Made by a program: the position numbers and the translations under genes. Below are positions 14,704 through 23,367 of a stretch of DNA of 41,327 nucleotides, piece by piece (the stretch's first letter is position 1; each line of letters begins with the position of its first letter). The notes under the pieces were generated by a model, which saw nothing but the letters and a program-made list of their open reading frames with translations, was not told the DNA's origin and did not search any database. The DNA is from Nitrospinota bacterium (GTDB lineage: Bacteria > UBA8248). The stretch covers positions 1 to 41,327 of the forward strand of contig JAPOYD010000150.1 in assembly GCA_026706735.1 (NCBI GenBank), in the 5' to 3' direction.

Positions 14704-17356
14704 TCTCCTCATTATCGCGGTGTTCATTCTGGCGGGGTCCGCCCTCGCGCCGATATCCCTGGTTCGGGCGCAGTTCAAGGAAACCCCGCAATCTCATCTC
14801 GAATTCGGCCTGAACACCTACCGGGATGGATTTTATGAGCCTGCGATTGATGCTTTCAGGGCTTATCTCAAGGCGGCGGGGAACAGCAAAGCGGCTTCGA
14901 TCGTGCGCTATCTGCTCGCCGAAGCGCTTCGTCGTGAGGGTCGACTCAAAGAGGCCATCACGGCGTATCAGGGATTCGTGAACCGGCACCCTCGCCACGA
15001 GAGGGCCGGCGAGGTTCAGTTTCGAATCGGAGTGCTCGCCGAGCGGATCGGGGACAGAAAAAAGGCGATACGCGCCTATTCTTCCGTGAAACCCGGGCGC
15101 TACCGGATAGAGGCCGTCTACCGGGTCGCCGCGCTCAGGCTGGCGAAGCGCGAGTGGCGAGGCGCGGTCTCCTCGCTCGATGAATTCATCAAATCCGCGC
15201 CCAAAGACCCACGGGTGGAGGATGCCCTGTTCGAACGCGCCATCGCCCTGGATCACATACCGCTGATCAAGGAGGCCGAGAAGGCGTACAGTCTGGTCGT
15301 GCGCCGTTTCCCGCGCAACCCGAGAGCGCATGCCTTCAGGCTCAGGCTCGCGAAGATACAGCTTGAGCTCAAGAAGTTCGGTTCGGCGGAGAAGACGTTT
15401 GACTCTTTGTTTCAGGGAAGGCCCGGTGAGAAAAAACGCGCTGACTTGAGGCTGGGCCAGGCCGCGAGTCTTTTTGCGCAAAAGAAATACAAGAAGGCGG
15501 GTTCCGCATTCGAAGCCGTCTTGAAAATGGAGCTTTCAGGACCACAGCGCACGACGGCGGAGCGGGGCCTGGCGTCCTCCTGGTGGCGCGCCGGTGAATA
15601 CGCTAAAGCCGCGCCGGCCTATCAACGGTTGATTCGGGAGCCGGCCAGGGACGGCGCCTATCTCCTGTTTTTCTTGCAAAGCGTGGAAAAAGCGGGGCTT
15701 TGTGCGGATGGAGGCAGGAAATATCTCGTTTTTGCGCTGGGCGCCCTCGGCAACGGCGCGCCGCTGCCTTCTTCTTCACGCTTCCGGATGGCGGATTGCC
15801 TGTTTCGCGCGGGCTTGAAGAAAGAGGCGCTAAGCCAATACGGCGAACTCATCCGGCGCGCTCCGAACACGCGTGAGGCGGTATGGTCCGGGCTGCGCCT
15901 GGCCGACAAGCTGGAAAAAGAGCCGAAGCGAAACACGCAAGAACTTCTCGGGCGCTATCAGCAGATATTGGCGTCATTTGGCGGGCTTAAGGCTTCGCAG
16001 AAAAAAGTCGAGCCCGAGATGATGCGGGCCGTATATCAAGGCGTTCTGCGGGCGGCGTTTATCCACAACGCGCGAAAGGATTGCGCAAGGTCCGTTGCCC
16101 AGCTGAAAGTGGTTCCCAAAGAGTTTGTCCCCCGGTCCTTGCGCTCGGAGGTGGCCTTCATGAGAGCCGAATGCGCATGGAAAGCCGGAAAATTCGATGA
16201 GGCGGGCAAGTATTTTCGACAAGTCGCCTCAGGCTCAAGACGTCCCGAACTCGCGGTTCGGGCGCGGTATCGCCTGGGCGAGTTGTCGGAGAAGCGCGGA
16301 GACAAAAAAGAAGCCTTGAAGCGTTTTCAGAGCGTATTGCCGCTTCTTCCCGAAGAGTTGAAGCGCGAGGCGCGCCTTAAAATCGGCAACCTGTATCGAG
16401 CGCAGGGCGATTTTCAAAATGCTCAGGATTTTCTCCTTCCGCTCGCGGGCGATGAGGCGGTGAGCGTTACGAGGAGACGCTCGATCTGGTATTTCCTGGC
16501 GCGAAATGCCTTCGGCGCGCGAGACTGGAAAGGCGCGGACGAGGCCTTCTCGTCCTGGATTGCGCTTGGACCGCCCGAGCCCGGCGAGGGGCTCAGGCTG
16601 TGGGCGCTTGTGTTGTTCGAGCAAAAAGACTGCGCTCGAGCCGTGAAGACGTCTCAGCGGGCGCTGCAGCATGAGAGGACGAAGAACGAGAAGTTGGCTT
16701 TACACCGGCTGCGGGCGTCATGTTTTCTGAAAGAGAACAATTTGCAGGAATTCGCGGGTGCGCTGCGCCAAATACTGGCCCTTGCGCCCCAAGACGCCGA
16801 GGTGGCTCTGAGGCTGGGGGAAGCCTTCGAGAACATGGGCGATAACGACAAAGCCGCTCAAGCCTACACGGATTTCCTGGGCAAATTTCCTGAAAACGTC
16901 AAAGCGGGTATGGTGGCCTTGCGGCTCGGCACGATTGAACTGCAAAGAAAAAGGCCCGAAGCGGCGACGGCGGCTTTTCGGACAGCATCGAAATCCAGTG
17001 ATGTGAACATTTCCGGCCCCGCGTTGTTTCAAATCGCGGCGGGCTTTGAGAGGGAGGGAGAAAGAGCCAAGGCGCTGGGTCTCTTCGAGTCGTTGATGCG
17101 CACAGGTCCAGGCCATAGGGAGTGGGTGCGCCTGGCGACCTGGCGCGCCGCGGCGATTCGTGAATCTCGCCGGGAGTGGAAGAAGGCCATCGTCCATTAC
17201 CAAAGCATTGCGGCGCTCGATAACGGCCATGTTTCGGGACGCATGAGAGAGGAAATCAAGAAAGCGAGGTTGAGGATTCGCCGGCTTGAGTCATATTTGG
17301 CTTCGGTAAAGGAGCGTGACTGGAAAATGAAGAATCAAAAGCCGATGCTGCGATGA
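14693..17356 (+). CDS. large periplasmic TPR protein 1
   Basis: An 887-residue exported protein with a signal peptide at 1-26 (MRRSLLIIAVFILAGSALAP, then LVRA before the cleavage site). The rest is a continuous series of TPR-like helix pairs. Typical units include FGLNTYRDGFYEPAIDAFRAYL, YQGFVNRHPRHERAGEVQFR and GEAFENMGDNDKAAQAYTDF. Such solenoids are protein-binding scaffolds, resembling CpoB/YbgF-like repeats but much longer. The start overlaps panC; the second TPR gene begins 7 bases after the stop. With exbB, exbD and tonB downstream it is probably a structural or regulatory partner of that motor. Specific function is unknown. Confidence 0.85.
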   Translation: MRRSLLIIAVFILAGSALAPISLVRAQFKETPQSHLEFGLNTYRDGFYEPAIDAFRAYLKAAGNSKAASIVRYLLAEALRREGRLKEAITAYQGFVNRHPRHERAGEVQFRIGVLAERIGDRKKAIRAYSSVKPGRYRIEAVYRVAALRLAKREWRGAVSSLDEFIKSAPKDPRVEDALFERAIALDHIPLIKEAEKAYSLVVRRFPRNPRAHAFRLRLAKIQLELKKFGSAEKTFDSLFQGRPGEKKRADLRLGQAASLFAQKKYKKAGSAFEAVLKMELSGPQRTTAERGLASSWWRAGEYAKAAPAYQRLIREPARDGAYLLFFLQSVEKAGLCADGGRKYLVFALGALGNGAPLPSSSRFRMADCLFRAGLKKEALSQYGELIRRAPNTREAVWSGLRLADKLEKEPKRNTQELLGRYQQILASFGGLKASQKKVEPEMMRAVYQGVLRAAFIHNARKDCARSVAQLKVVPKEFVPRSLRSEVAFMRAECAWKAGKFDEAGKYFRQVASGSRRPELAVRARYRLGELSEKRGDKKEALKRFQSVLPLLPEELKREARLKIGNLYRAQGDFQNAQDFLLPLAGDEAVSVTRRRSIWYFLARNAFGARDWKGADEAFSSWIALGPPEPGEGLRLWALVLFEQKDCARAVKTSQRALQHERTKNEKLALHRLRASCFLKENNLQEFAGALRQILALAPQDAEVALRLGEAFENMGDNDKAAQAYTDFLGKFPENVKAGMVALRLGTIELQRKRPEAATAAFRTASKSSDVNISGPALFQIAAGFEREGERAKALGLFESLMRTGPGHREWVRLATWRAAAIRESRREWKKAIVHYQSIAALDNGHVSGRMREEIKKARLRIRRLESYLASVKERDWKMKNQKPMLR

Positions 17357-17363
17357 GGGATGT

Positions 17364-20300
17364 ATGATTAGATACGTGGCGTATCATCTCGGGTGCAGGC
17401 TTCTCCTTGGCCTGGCGGTCATATGCTGTGGCGGTCTGGGAGCGGAAAGCGCCGCATGGGCCCAGGATCAAAACGCCGCCAAGGCGAAGCAGCTGTCTGT
17501 CGCCTTGCCAGAAGTCGTGATCGAGTCGCCCAGTATCGAGCATCTCATCGCGGCTCGTGTGCGTCCCGTCCCACCCAAGCGATTGGGTGTTCGTCTTCCC
17601 GTCGTTTTTGTAGAGCCTCAAATCCCGCCCGTTCGCTTGCCCGCTCGCCCGATGCCGCCTGAGAAAAAACCGGACTTGGATTTGACGCTATACTTCGGCG
17701 CTCAGTCGGATGATTTTGTCGATGAAAGCGAGCATTTCAACACGGCGCTTGCGTATCTGCAAAAAGGCTCGCCGGTGGAGGCGCTCGCTCTTTTCGATGG
17801 ATTGGCGAAAAAAACGAAGGTTCATTTCTGGCGCGCGGCGGCTCTCTTCTGGGCGGGAGAGACGCTTCTTGGTCTGAGAAAACCTCAAGAAGCCAGGGAG
17901 AGAAAAGAAAGGTTGTTGAACTCGCTGCTGACCGCCGGTCTGCATTACGTGTCGGCTGCAAGATATGCCCTGGCGCAAGAACATTGCGAGGTGCGTGATT
18001 ATGAAGGGTGCCTCAGCATGTTGGAAGGGCAGTCGTGGGAAACGGGCGAACTGGCCTATGAGGAGACGATTTTCCTGAAAGGCTGGGCGCAGGCGAAAGC
18101 GGGCACCGTCGATGAAGCGATCGAGACATGGACGACGCTCGCGGATGCGAAGGGGCGTCTCGCGTTTCAGGCCCTTGTGGCGCTCGGACATCTCCATCTT
18201 CAGAGAGGAAACTATGCTCAGGCGGAAGAACGCTATGCGGCGGCTGAGGCACTCGGTTCAGGGACAGGTAGGCTCGCTGACGTTCTACAGGGCGAAGCGC
18301 TTTACGGTATGGGATGGACCCGGTTGTTCCTGGGCCGGATCGAAGGAGCAAAAAGCGCTTTTTCTCTGTTCATGCGTCATCACTCGAAGCATCCCCTCAA
18401 AGTTTTCGTGCAGGCGGGTTTGATTTCCACTGAAATCGAGTCGATTCATCATAAACCCCGTGAAAGATTAGAAAAATTAAAAGCCCGCCTTCTGAGATTC
18501 TCTAGCGCGAATCGCCGAAAAAAGCTCTCTGGCGCTTTGCGCCTTCAATTGGCCTGGAAGCTGTTCCGAATCGGAGTGCATGAAGAAGCATCCATTCTGG
18601 CGGGAAAGGTAAGCGATGAGTTTCCGCTCGGCAGAATCTATCGCATAGCGAGAATCGTGGAAGGGCTGTCTCAATACCATCTTGACAAAGTGAAGCGCGC
18701 CTACGGGATCCTGCGCTTGGGTGCTGATTACCCGCCGGTTTCGGTTGATCGTCTTGCGGAACAGGATGCTGCTCGTTCTGCGGCGATGGCGACGGCCTTT
18801 GCCGCATTCAGGCTCCGGGATTTCAAAGGCGCTTTGGATGTATTGAAACATTGGGCTTTCTTGCCGGGCAGAGGCCCCGCGATATCGCCGGATGGCCTGG
18901 CCATGTTGTGGTATGGAGAGGCGGCCTTCGAATCAGGCAATCTGGATGAGTCTGCTCGCGCTTTTCGGGCGGTTCCCAGGCAGTCGCCCGAGTATTACCG
19001 CGCCTTGGGAGGTCTTGCGTGGGTTCAGTACCGGAAGAAGAACTGGAAAGAAGCGGCGCTCGCCTTCGATCGCGTATTCGAGCATACACCGGGGGGCGCC
19101 CTGGCGGCGGAAGCTCTCGCTCGCGCCGGTGAGGCTCGCTTCAACCTCAGAAACTACGACGGCGCTTTACAGTCTTTCGAAAGAATAGAGAAGAAATACA
19201 GGGGAAGCGATGTCGCCAAGGAAGCGTTGTATCAGAAGGCGAAATTGCTGTTCAGGCGCAATCGTTTCGATGCGGCGGAGAAGAACTTTCATGATTTTTT
19301 GAAGCGCTACCCCAAAAGCAAAGCGGTGGCAGAGGTACAATATATACTGGCGCTGATTCCTTTCCGGAAGGGCGATTACTCCTTGGCGCGCAAGAAACTT
19401 CTTGAATTTCGCGAAACATATAAAGATTCCGCCCTGGCGGGCGATGCATATTTGCGCCAGGCCGACGCATCGTACAACGAAAGACGATACAGAGAAGCGA
19501 ATCTCTTATACCGTCTGATGATGAATAAATATCCTTCTCACCGGAAGTTCTCGGAAGCCGTCTATGGCCGTTTGCTCAGCCACCTTCAGCTCGGGGAGTA
19601 TGTGAAGTTCTTGTCAGGCGCGCGCGAGTATATTGACCGGTATCCGGAGAGCAACCTGAGCATTTCCCTGGCTTTTCAGATGGGCGAGGTTTTGCTCACG
19701 CAGAGGAACACGGGAGATGCCCTGAAAGCGTATAAGGATGTCATCGCACAATATCCGAGCAACGACCTGGCCGCTTATGCCCTTTTGCGAATGGCGGGCA
19801 TCCATCGAGGCAAAAAAGATATCGACAAAGCCCTTGATTCATACGAGACTTTGTTGACCCGGTATCCGGAAGGCGGCTTTCGTGCTGATGGGCTTTTTGG
19901 CGTTGGGGAAACCCTGGCCGGCATTGGACGGTGCGCAGAGGCGAAACAGAAGCTTACGGAATTTTTGGAGACATTCCCGGGTCATGACTATGAAATGCTG
20001 GCTCGATTCGCCTTGGGGCGCTGCCTGGTTCGGCTGGTTGAAAATGCTGAGGCGCTCTCTCACCTTGTGATGGTCATGAACAATGAATTCGCAGGTATGG
20101 ACTTGCGAAGTCAATCCGCGCTCCTGGCGGCCGAGCTATACAGGAAGCGAAAAAAATATGCCGATGCGCAACGCGCGCTGGGCTTCGTGGTCGAGTTTGG
20201 TGCGCGGGAACTGGCGGCGGAGGCGTTTTTCGCGCATGCGCGGATTTCTTCTGAGCGCAGAGGTCCGGGAGCGGCGGCTGAATACTTGAAGTTGACCTAT

Positions 20301-20501
20301 CGATACCCGGATCAGAAAATGTGGGTAGCGCGGGCATTTGATCGTGCCGGTGGGTTGTATGAAAGAGCGGGCAAACGCACGCTTGCCCTCCGGATTTACC
20401 GGAAGATGAGTAAAGCAGTTGAAATTCCCGCGTTTAAACGAAAAGCCCGAATCGCCATCAGGCGAATAACGAAGCAAATCAAGAAGCGTGCACGTCGATG
20501 A
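17364..20501 (+). CDS. large periplasmic TPR protein 2
   Basis: A 1045-residue protein with GAGGG just before ATG. The N-terminus (MIRYVAYHLGCRLLLGLAVI then AESAAWAQ) is a signal peptide cut near residue 33. A Pro-rich segment (about 60-105, PVFVEPQIPPVRLPARPMPP) precedes TPR-like repeats to the end; clear units are FERIEKKYRGSDVAKEALYQ, FLKRYPKSKAVAEVQYILAL and YETLLTRYPEGGFRADGLFG. The xxYPxS/xA spacing resembles BamD/CpoB-type TPRs. A Pro-rich region next to the signal peptide could span part of the periplasm. It lies between TPR protein 1 and ExbB in the same operon. No enzymatic domain is visible. Confidence 0.85.
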   Translation: MIRYVAYHLGCRLLLGLAVICCGGLGAESAAWAQDQNAAKAKQLSVALPEVVIESPSIEHLIAARVRPVPPKRLGVRLPVVFVEPQIPPVRLPARPMPPEKKPDLDLTLYFGAQSDDFVDESEHFNTALAYLQKGSPVEALALFDGLAKKTKVHFWRAAALFWAGETLLGLRKPQEARERKERLLNSLLTAGLHYVSAARYALAQEHCEVRDYEGCLSMLEGQSWETGELAYEETIFLKGWAQAKAGTVDEAIETWTTLADAKGRLAFQALVALGHLHLQRGNYAQAEERYAAAEALGSGTGRLADVLQGEALYGMGWTRLFLGRIEGAKSAFSLFMRHHSKHPLKVFVQAGLISTEIESIHHKPRERLEKLKARLLRFSSANRRKKLSGALRLQLAWKLFRIGVHEEASILAGKVSDEFPLGRIYRIARIVEGLSQYHLDKVKRAYGILRLGADYPPVSVDRLAEQDAARSAAMATAFAAFRLRDFKGALDVLKHWAFLPGRGPAISPDGLAMLWYGEAAFESGNLDESARAFRAVPRQSPEYYRALGGLAWVQYRKKNWKEAALAFDRVFEHTPGGALAAEALARAGEARFNLRNYDGALQSFERIEKKYRGSDVAKEALYQKAKLLFRRNRFDAAEKNFHDFLKRYPKSKAVAEVQYILALIPFRKGDYSLARKKLLEFRETYKDSALAGDAYLRQADASYNERRYREANLLYRLMMNKYPSHRKFSEAVYGRLLSHLQLGEYVKFLSGAREYIDRYPESNLSISLAFQMGEVLLTQRNTGDALKAYKDVIAQYPSNDLAAYALLRMAGIHRGKKDIDKALDSYETLLTRYPEGGFRADGLFGVGETLAGIGRCAEAKQKLTEFLETFPGHDYEMLARFALGRCLVRLVENAEALSHLVMVMNNEFAGMDLRSQSALLAAELYRKRKKYADAQRALGFVVEFGARELAAEAFFAHARISSERRGPGAAAEYLKLTYRYPDQKMWVARAFDRAGGLYERAGKRTLALRIYRKMSKAVEIPAFKRKARIAIRRITKQIKKRARR

Positions 20502-20538
20502 AAATTGAAGGCTCCCATTTATTCAAAGGTACATATTG

Positions 20539-21138
20539 ATGTTCGAATTTTTGGCCAGAGGCGGGGTGTTGATGATTCCGTTGGGTGTTTGCTCCATCTT
20601 GGCCTTGGCCATTGTTCTGGAGCGGACCCTGAATCTACGCACCAAGAAAATCATTCAGCTCGATATTTTGCAGCAAGTCAGGGATTTGGTTGCGGAGAAC
20701 CAGGTTTCTGACGCCATGACGCTTTGTCGGCGCTATCCATCCGTCATGGGCAGGATACTGCTCGTTACGATAGCCAATCACGATAGAGAACGGGAAGAAC
20801 TCCGCTCTGTCGTAGAAGACGCGGGCAGACAGGAGGTTACTACGCTCGACAGGAATCTGGGCGCCTTGGGAACGATTGCCGCCATCGCGCCATTGCTGGG
20901 CCTCACCGGCACGGTTTTCGGCATGATTCGCACCTTCGCCATCATCAGTGAGAAGGGAATTGCTCATCCCAGCCAACTTGCCGGCGGCATCAGCGAGGCC
21001 CTCATCACGACGGCGACCGGACTCGTCATCGCGATACCCACGCTCATTTTTTACAACTATTTCACCAATAAGGCGGACCGCCTCATCCTGGAAATCGAAA
21101 AACATTCTTACCGGGTCGTCGAGACGCTGAAGAGGTGA
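20539..21138 (+). CDS. exbB: MotA/TolQ/ExbB proton-channel protein
   Basis: A 199-residue inner-membrane protein. ATG 20539 is preferred over the TTG immediately before it. Three membrane helices are seen: about 8-28 (GGVLMIPLGVCSILALAIVL), about 110-135 and about 148-170. The second carries the family signature APLLGLTGTVFGMIRTF and the third ALITTATGLVIAIPTLIFYN, where the conserved Thr lines the proton path. With ExbD it forms the channel that drives TonB/TolA-type proteins. It is 7 bases from exbD. Whether it is the Ton or Tol version cannot be told from this protein alone; the tonB next door favours Ton. Confidence 0.92.
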   Translation: MFEFLARGGVLMIPLGVCSILALAIVLERTLNLRTKKIIQLDILQQVRDLVAENQVSDAMTLCRRYPSVMGRILLVTIANHDREREELRSVVEDAGRQEVTTLDRNLGALGTIAAIAPLLGLTGTVFGMIRTFAIISEKGIAHPSQLAGGISEALITTATGLVIAIPTLIFYNYFTNKADRLILEIEKHSYRVVETLKR

Positions 21139-21145
21139 GGAAAAA

Positions 21146-21562
21146 ATGAGGTTTCGAGAACTCCGGCGGGTACGGGCCGAACCCGGCATGACGGCAATGA
21201 TCGACATCATCTTTTTGCTGCTCTTGTTCTTTGTCCTGAGCTCTTCATTCGTCCTCCAGCCGGGCGTCAAGGTGGAGTTGCCACGGACTGTCACACAGGA
21301 ACATCCTGTCCGCAAGGATTTAATCCTCATCATCTCGCGAGATAAAAGGGTGTTTCTGAATAATGATCAGGTGCCCCTGAAATCGCTGTGGGGCCGGTTG
21401 ATAGAAGAGCTGAAAGTGCAGCCGGAGGGCCTGATGATCATTCGAGCGGACAAGGGCGTGCCGCATGGTCTCGTGGTGCAGGTGATGGATATCGCCAAAC
21501 AAGCGGGCGCCCTTCGAATGTCGATTGCGACGGCGCCGACGAAACGGGTGCAGAAAAAGTAG
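21146..21562 (+). CDS. exbD: ExbD/TolR family motor protein
   Basis: A 138-residue single-span protein. The N-terminal PGMTAMIDIIFLLLLFFVLS contains the essential membrane aspartate (D20), equivalent to E. coli ExbD D25. The periplasmic domain covers about residues 45-130. It works with ExbB to turn proton flow into TonB movement. It starts 7 bases after exbB with GTGAGG upstream. Confidence 0.92.
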   Translation: MRFRELRRVRAEPGMTAMIDIIFLLLLFFVLSSSFVLQPGVKVELPRTVTQEHPVRKDLILIISRDKRVFLNNDQVPLKSLWGRLIEELKVQPEGLMIIRADKGVPHGLVVQVMDIAKQAGALRMSIATAPTKRVQKK

Positions 21563-21598
21563 ACGAAATAGCCCCGAAGGAGGCAGGCTCAAAATACC

Positions 21599-22438
21599 AT
21601 GAGCTTTTCACTTGTCCTGACGATCCTGGTTTCCATCGCCCTTCATATGGGATTGATTCTGCTCGGTCCTGCCGTCAAAATGCCGACGATATTCGCCGGA
21701 CAACCCGAAAGAATGGAAGTCGACCTTGTGCGCCGTGAGGTTCCCATCCCTGAAGCGCTGCTTCCGAAAGTACTGCCCGAAGTTCCTTTGCCGAAACCAC
21801 TTGATTTGAGCCGTATGCTTCAAAAAGAAGTTATGACGGAGCGGGACTTGAATCTGGACGCAAATACGAAGCTCGAAGCGCCGGATCCGGGGACTTTGCC
21901 TGAGAGCAAGCCGCTGCCCGACGCCCCCGCATTGGATATGCCGAAGCCGTTGCTCACACCTGGCGGGATACCCTCGGTGGGCGCTTTGCAGGCGGACGGG
22001 GCGCTGGAGGATATTGTTTTGCCGATAGAAGAAAAAGCGGGAGAGTCGAGGGGTTTGAAGCGCAGAAAAAAAGTAGCTTTACCGGCTTCCGAAACGGACC
22101 GGAAAATGTTGGAGCAATTATCGCGCCTGAGCTTCTCCCGCCCTTCCAGGCAGAAGAGGCGAACCAACATCGCGGGGCCTGCGGCAAGGCGAAGAATCCT
22201 GTTTCAGCCGAAACCCCCGAAGCTCGAGAGGCTCGAAAGCACAACGGAGATCGTTCTCAAGTTTTGGGTGTTGCCCGACGGCACGGTCGGCCGCGTCATT
22301 CCGACCAGAAAAGCGAGCGCTTACCTCGAAGGCCTGGCCTCGAACCACCTGAAGCGCTGGCGTTTCAGTCCACTTCCCCCGGGCGCCGAAGACAAGGAAC
22401 AATGGGGCGAAATCACCTTCCGATTTCTCTTGCGCTGA
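21599..22438 (+). CDS. tonB: TonB family energy transducer
   Basis: A 279-residue protein. The N-terminal helix SFSLVLTILVSIALHMGLIL contains the SxxxH pair (S12, H16) that couples TonB to ExbB/ExbD. A Pro-rich middle (about residues 45-120, with many LPKPL-like units) spans the periplasm. The C-terminal 60 residues (TTEIVLKFWVLPDGTVGRVI then LKRWRFSPLPPG) fit the TonB C-terminal fold. No TonB-dependent receptor is found nearby; the two TPR proteins are the obvious partner candidates. Its stop is 11 bases before the MaoC-like gene. Confidence 0.9.
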   Translation: MSFSLVLTILVSIALHMGLILLGPAVKMPTIFAGQPERMEVDLVRREVPIPEALLPKVLPEVPLPKPLDLSRMLQKEVMTERDLNLDANTKLEAPDPGTLPESKPLPDAPALDMPKPLLTPGGIPSVGALQADGALEDIVLPIEEKAGESRGLKRRKKVALPASETDRKMLEQLSRLSFSRPSRQKRRTNIAGPAARRRILFQPKPPKLERLESTTEIVLKFWVLPDGTVGRVIPTRKASAYLEGLASNHLKRWRFSPLPPGAEDKEQWGEITFRFLLR

Positions 22439-22449
22439 GGAGTATTGTT

Positions 22450-22908
22450 TTGGAATATGAAGCTACGGGTTTGTTTTACGAGGAATTCGAAGAGGGCAGG
22501 GCGTGGAAGACCGCCGCGCGAACGATAGGGGAGTCCGACGTCAACGCCTTCTCCGCCTTGACGGGCGACTACACCTATCTGCACACCGATGCGGAAGCGG
22601 CGGCCAAGACGCCTTTCGGGGAAAGGGTGGGCCACGGGCTGCTCGGGCTTTCCTTTCTCATGGGCTTGGTGACCAGACTCGGGATCGTCGAGGGGACGGT
22701 GGAGGCGTTTTTGGGCCTGGAGTGGCGCTTCCGCGGTCCGATTTGCTTCGGCGATACGATTTCCGGCGAGGTCGTGGTGAAATCAAGGCGCATCTCCAGC
22801 AAGGGGCAGGGGTTGGTGACGCTCGCGCTCAGGCTCCTGAATCAGCGCGATGAGCTCATCCACGAGGGCGACGTCACCATCATGGTGGAACGAAGAGAAA
22901 AGGAATAG
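22450..22908 (+). CDS. MaoC-like (R)-specific enoyl-CoA hydratase
   Basis: A 152-residue hot-dog-fold protein. The start is TTG 22450, eight bases after GAGGAG; the frame also runs upstream within tonB but there is no better start. The hydratase motif FSALTGDYTYLHTD places the catalytic dyad at D40 and H45 (D-x4-H). GHGLLGLSFLMGLVT and GDTISGEVVVKSRR complete the fold. It could supply or consume (R)-3-hydroxyacyl-CoA. It is the last gene of the TPR-Ton operon, perhaps only by read-through. Confidence 0.85.
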   Translation: MEYEATGLFYEEFEEGRAWKTAARTIGESDVNAFSALTGDYTYLHTDAEAAAKTPFGERVGHGLLGLSFLMGLVTRLGIVEGTVEAFLGLEWRFRGPICFGDTISGEVVVKSRRISSKGQGLVTLALRLLNQRDELIHEGDVTIMVERREKE

Positions 22909-23055
22909 ATATATTTATCCGATGTATTATCCGTTAGTTATGATGCTAATTCGAAGAATCCACTAGAAGGATTTCCTCGCCCGGTTCTCTCCGGTTGGGC
23001 ATTATCAGTGGTACAGGTGATGTCAGCCCCTGTGTCTGTCCCGAGCAGGGAACCC

Positions 23056-23298
23056 TCACCCCCCAACGATGGGCGGGAACACGCAGAGCTCGGCTCCCTC
23101 TGGAATCACGACAGATTTCTTCGCGTGCCGCCCGTCGAGCAGGACGATATAGGCTTCCTCATAAGGTATCTCGAAGCGGTCGAGTACGTCGTAAATGCTG
23201 GTTCCTTCCGGCAGGGTGATTTCGGCGGCGCCCTCCGCATCCTGTTCGGCGGGCATCTTCTCCGCAAAATCGGCGAACAATTTGATGCGGATCTTCAT
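23056..23298 (-). CDS. MoaD/ThiS-like sulfur carrier
   Basis: An 80-residue beta-grasp protein starting at ATG 23298 with GAGAGG upstream; a frame extending to 23334 lacks a better RBS. It ends PPIVGG, the C-terminal Gly-Gly that is adenylated and thiocarboxylated in MoaD and ThiS. MKIRIKLFADFAEKMPAE and the ITLPEGTSIYDVLDRFEIP segment match the family. It is 69 bases downstream of larC on the same strand, so it may be part of the lar operon. A molybdopterin or thiamine role cannot be excluded; no moaE, thiG or activating enzyme is near. Confidence 0.85.
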   Translation of the reverse strand: MKIRIKLFADFAEKMPAEQDAEGAAEITLPEGTSIYDVLDRFEIPYEEAYIVLLDGRHAKKSVVIPEGAELCVFPPIVGG

Positions 23299-23367
23299 GG
23301 AATACCTCTCGAATCTTTCTTCCTGGGCCAGCACAGTGCCTTATGCATCACTTGTTAAGTCGTATCT

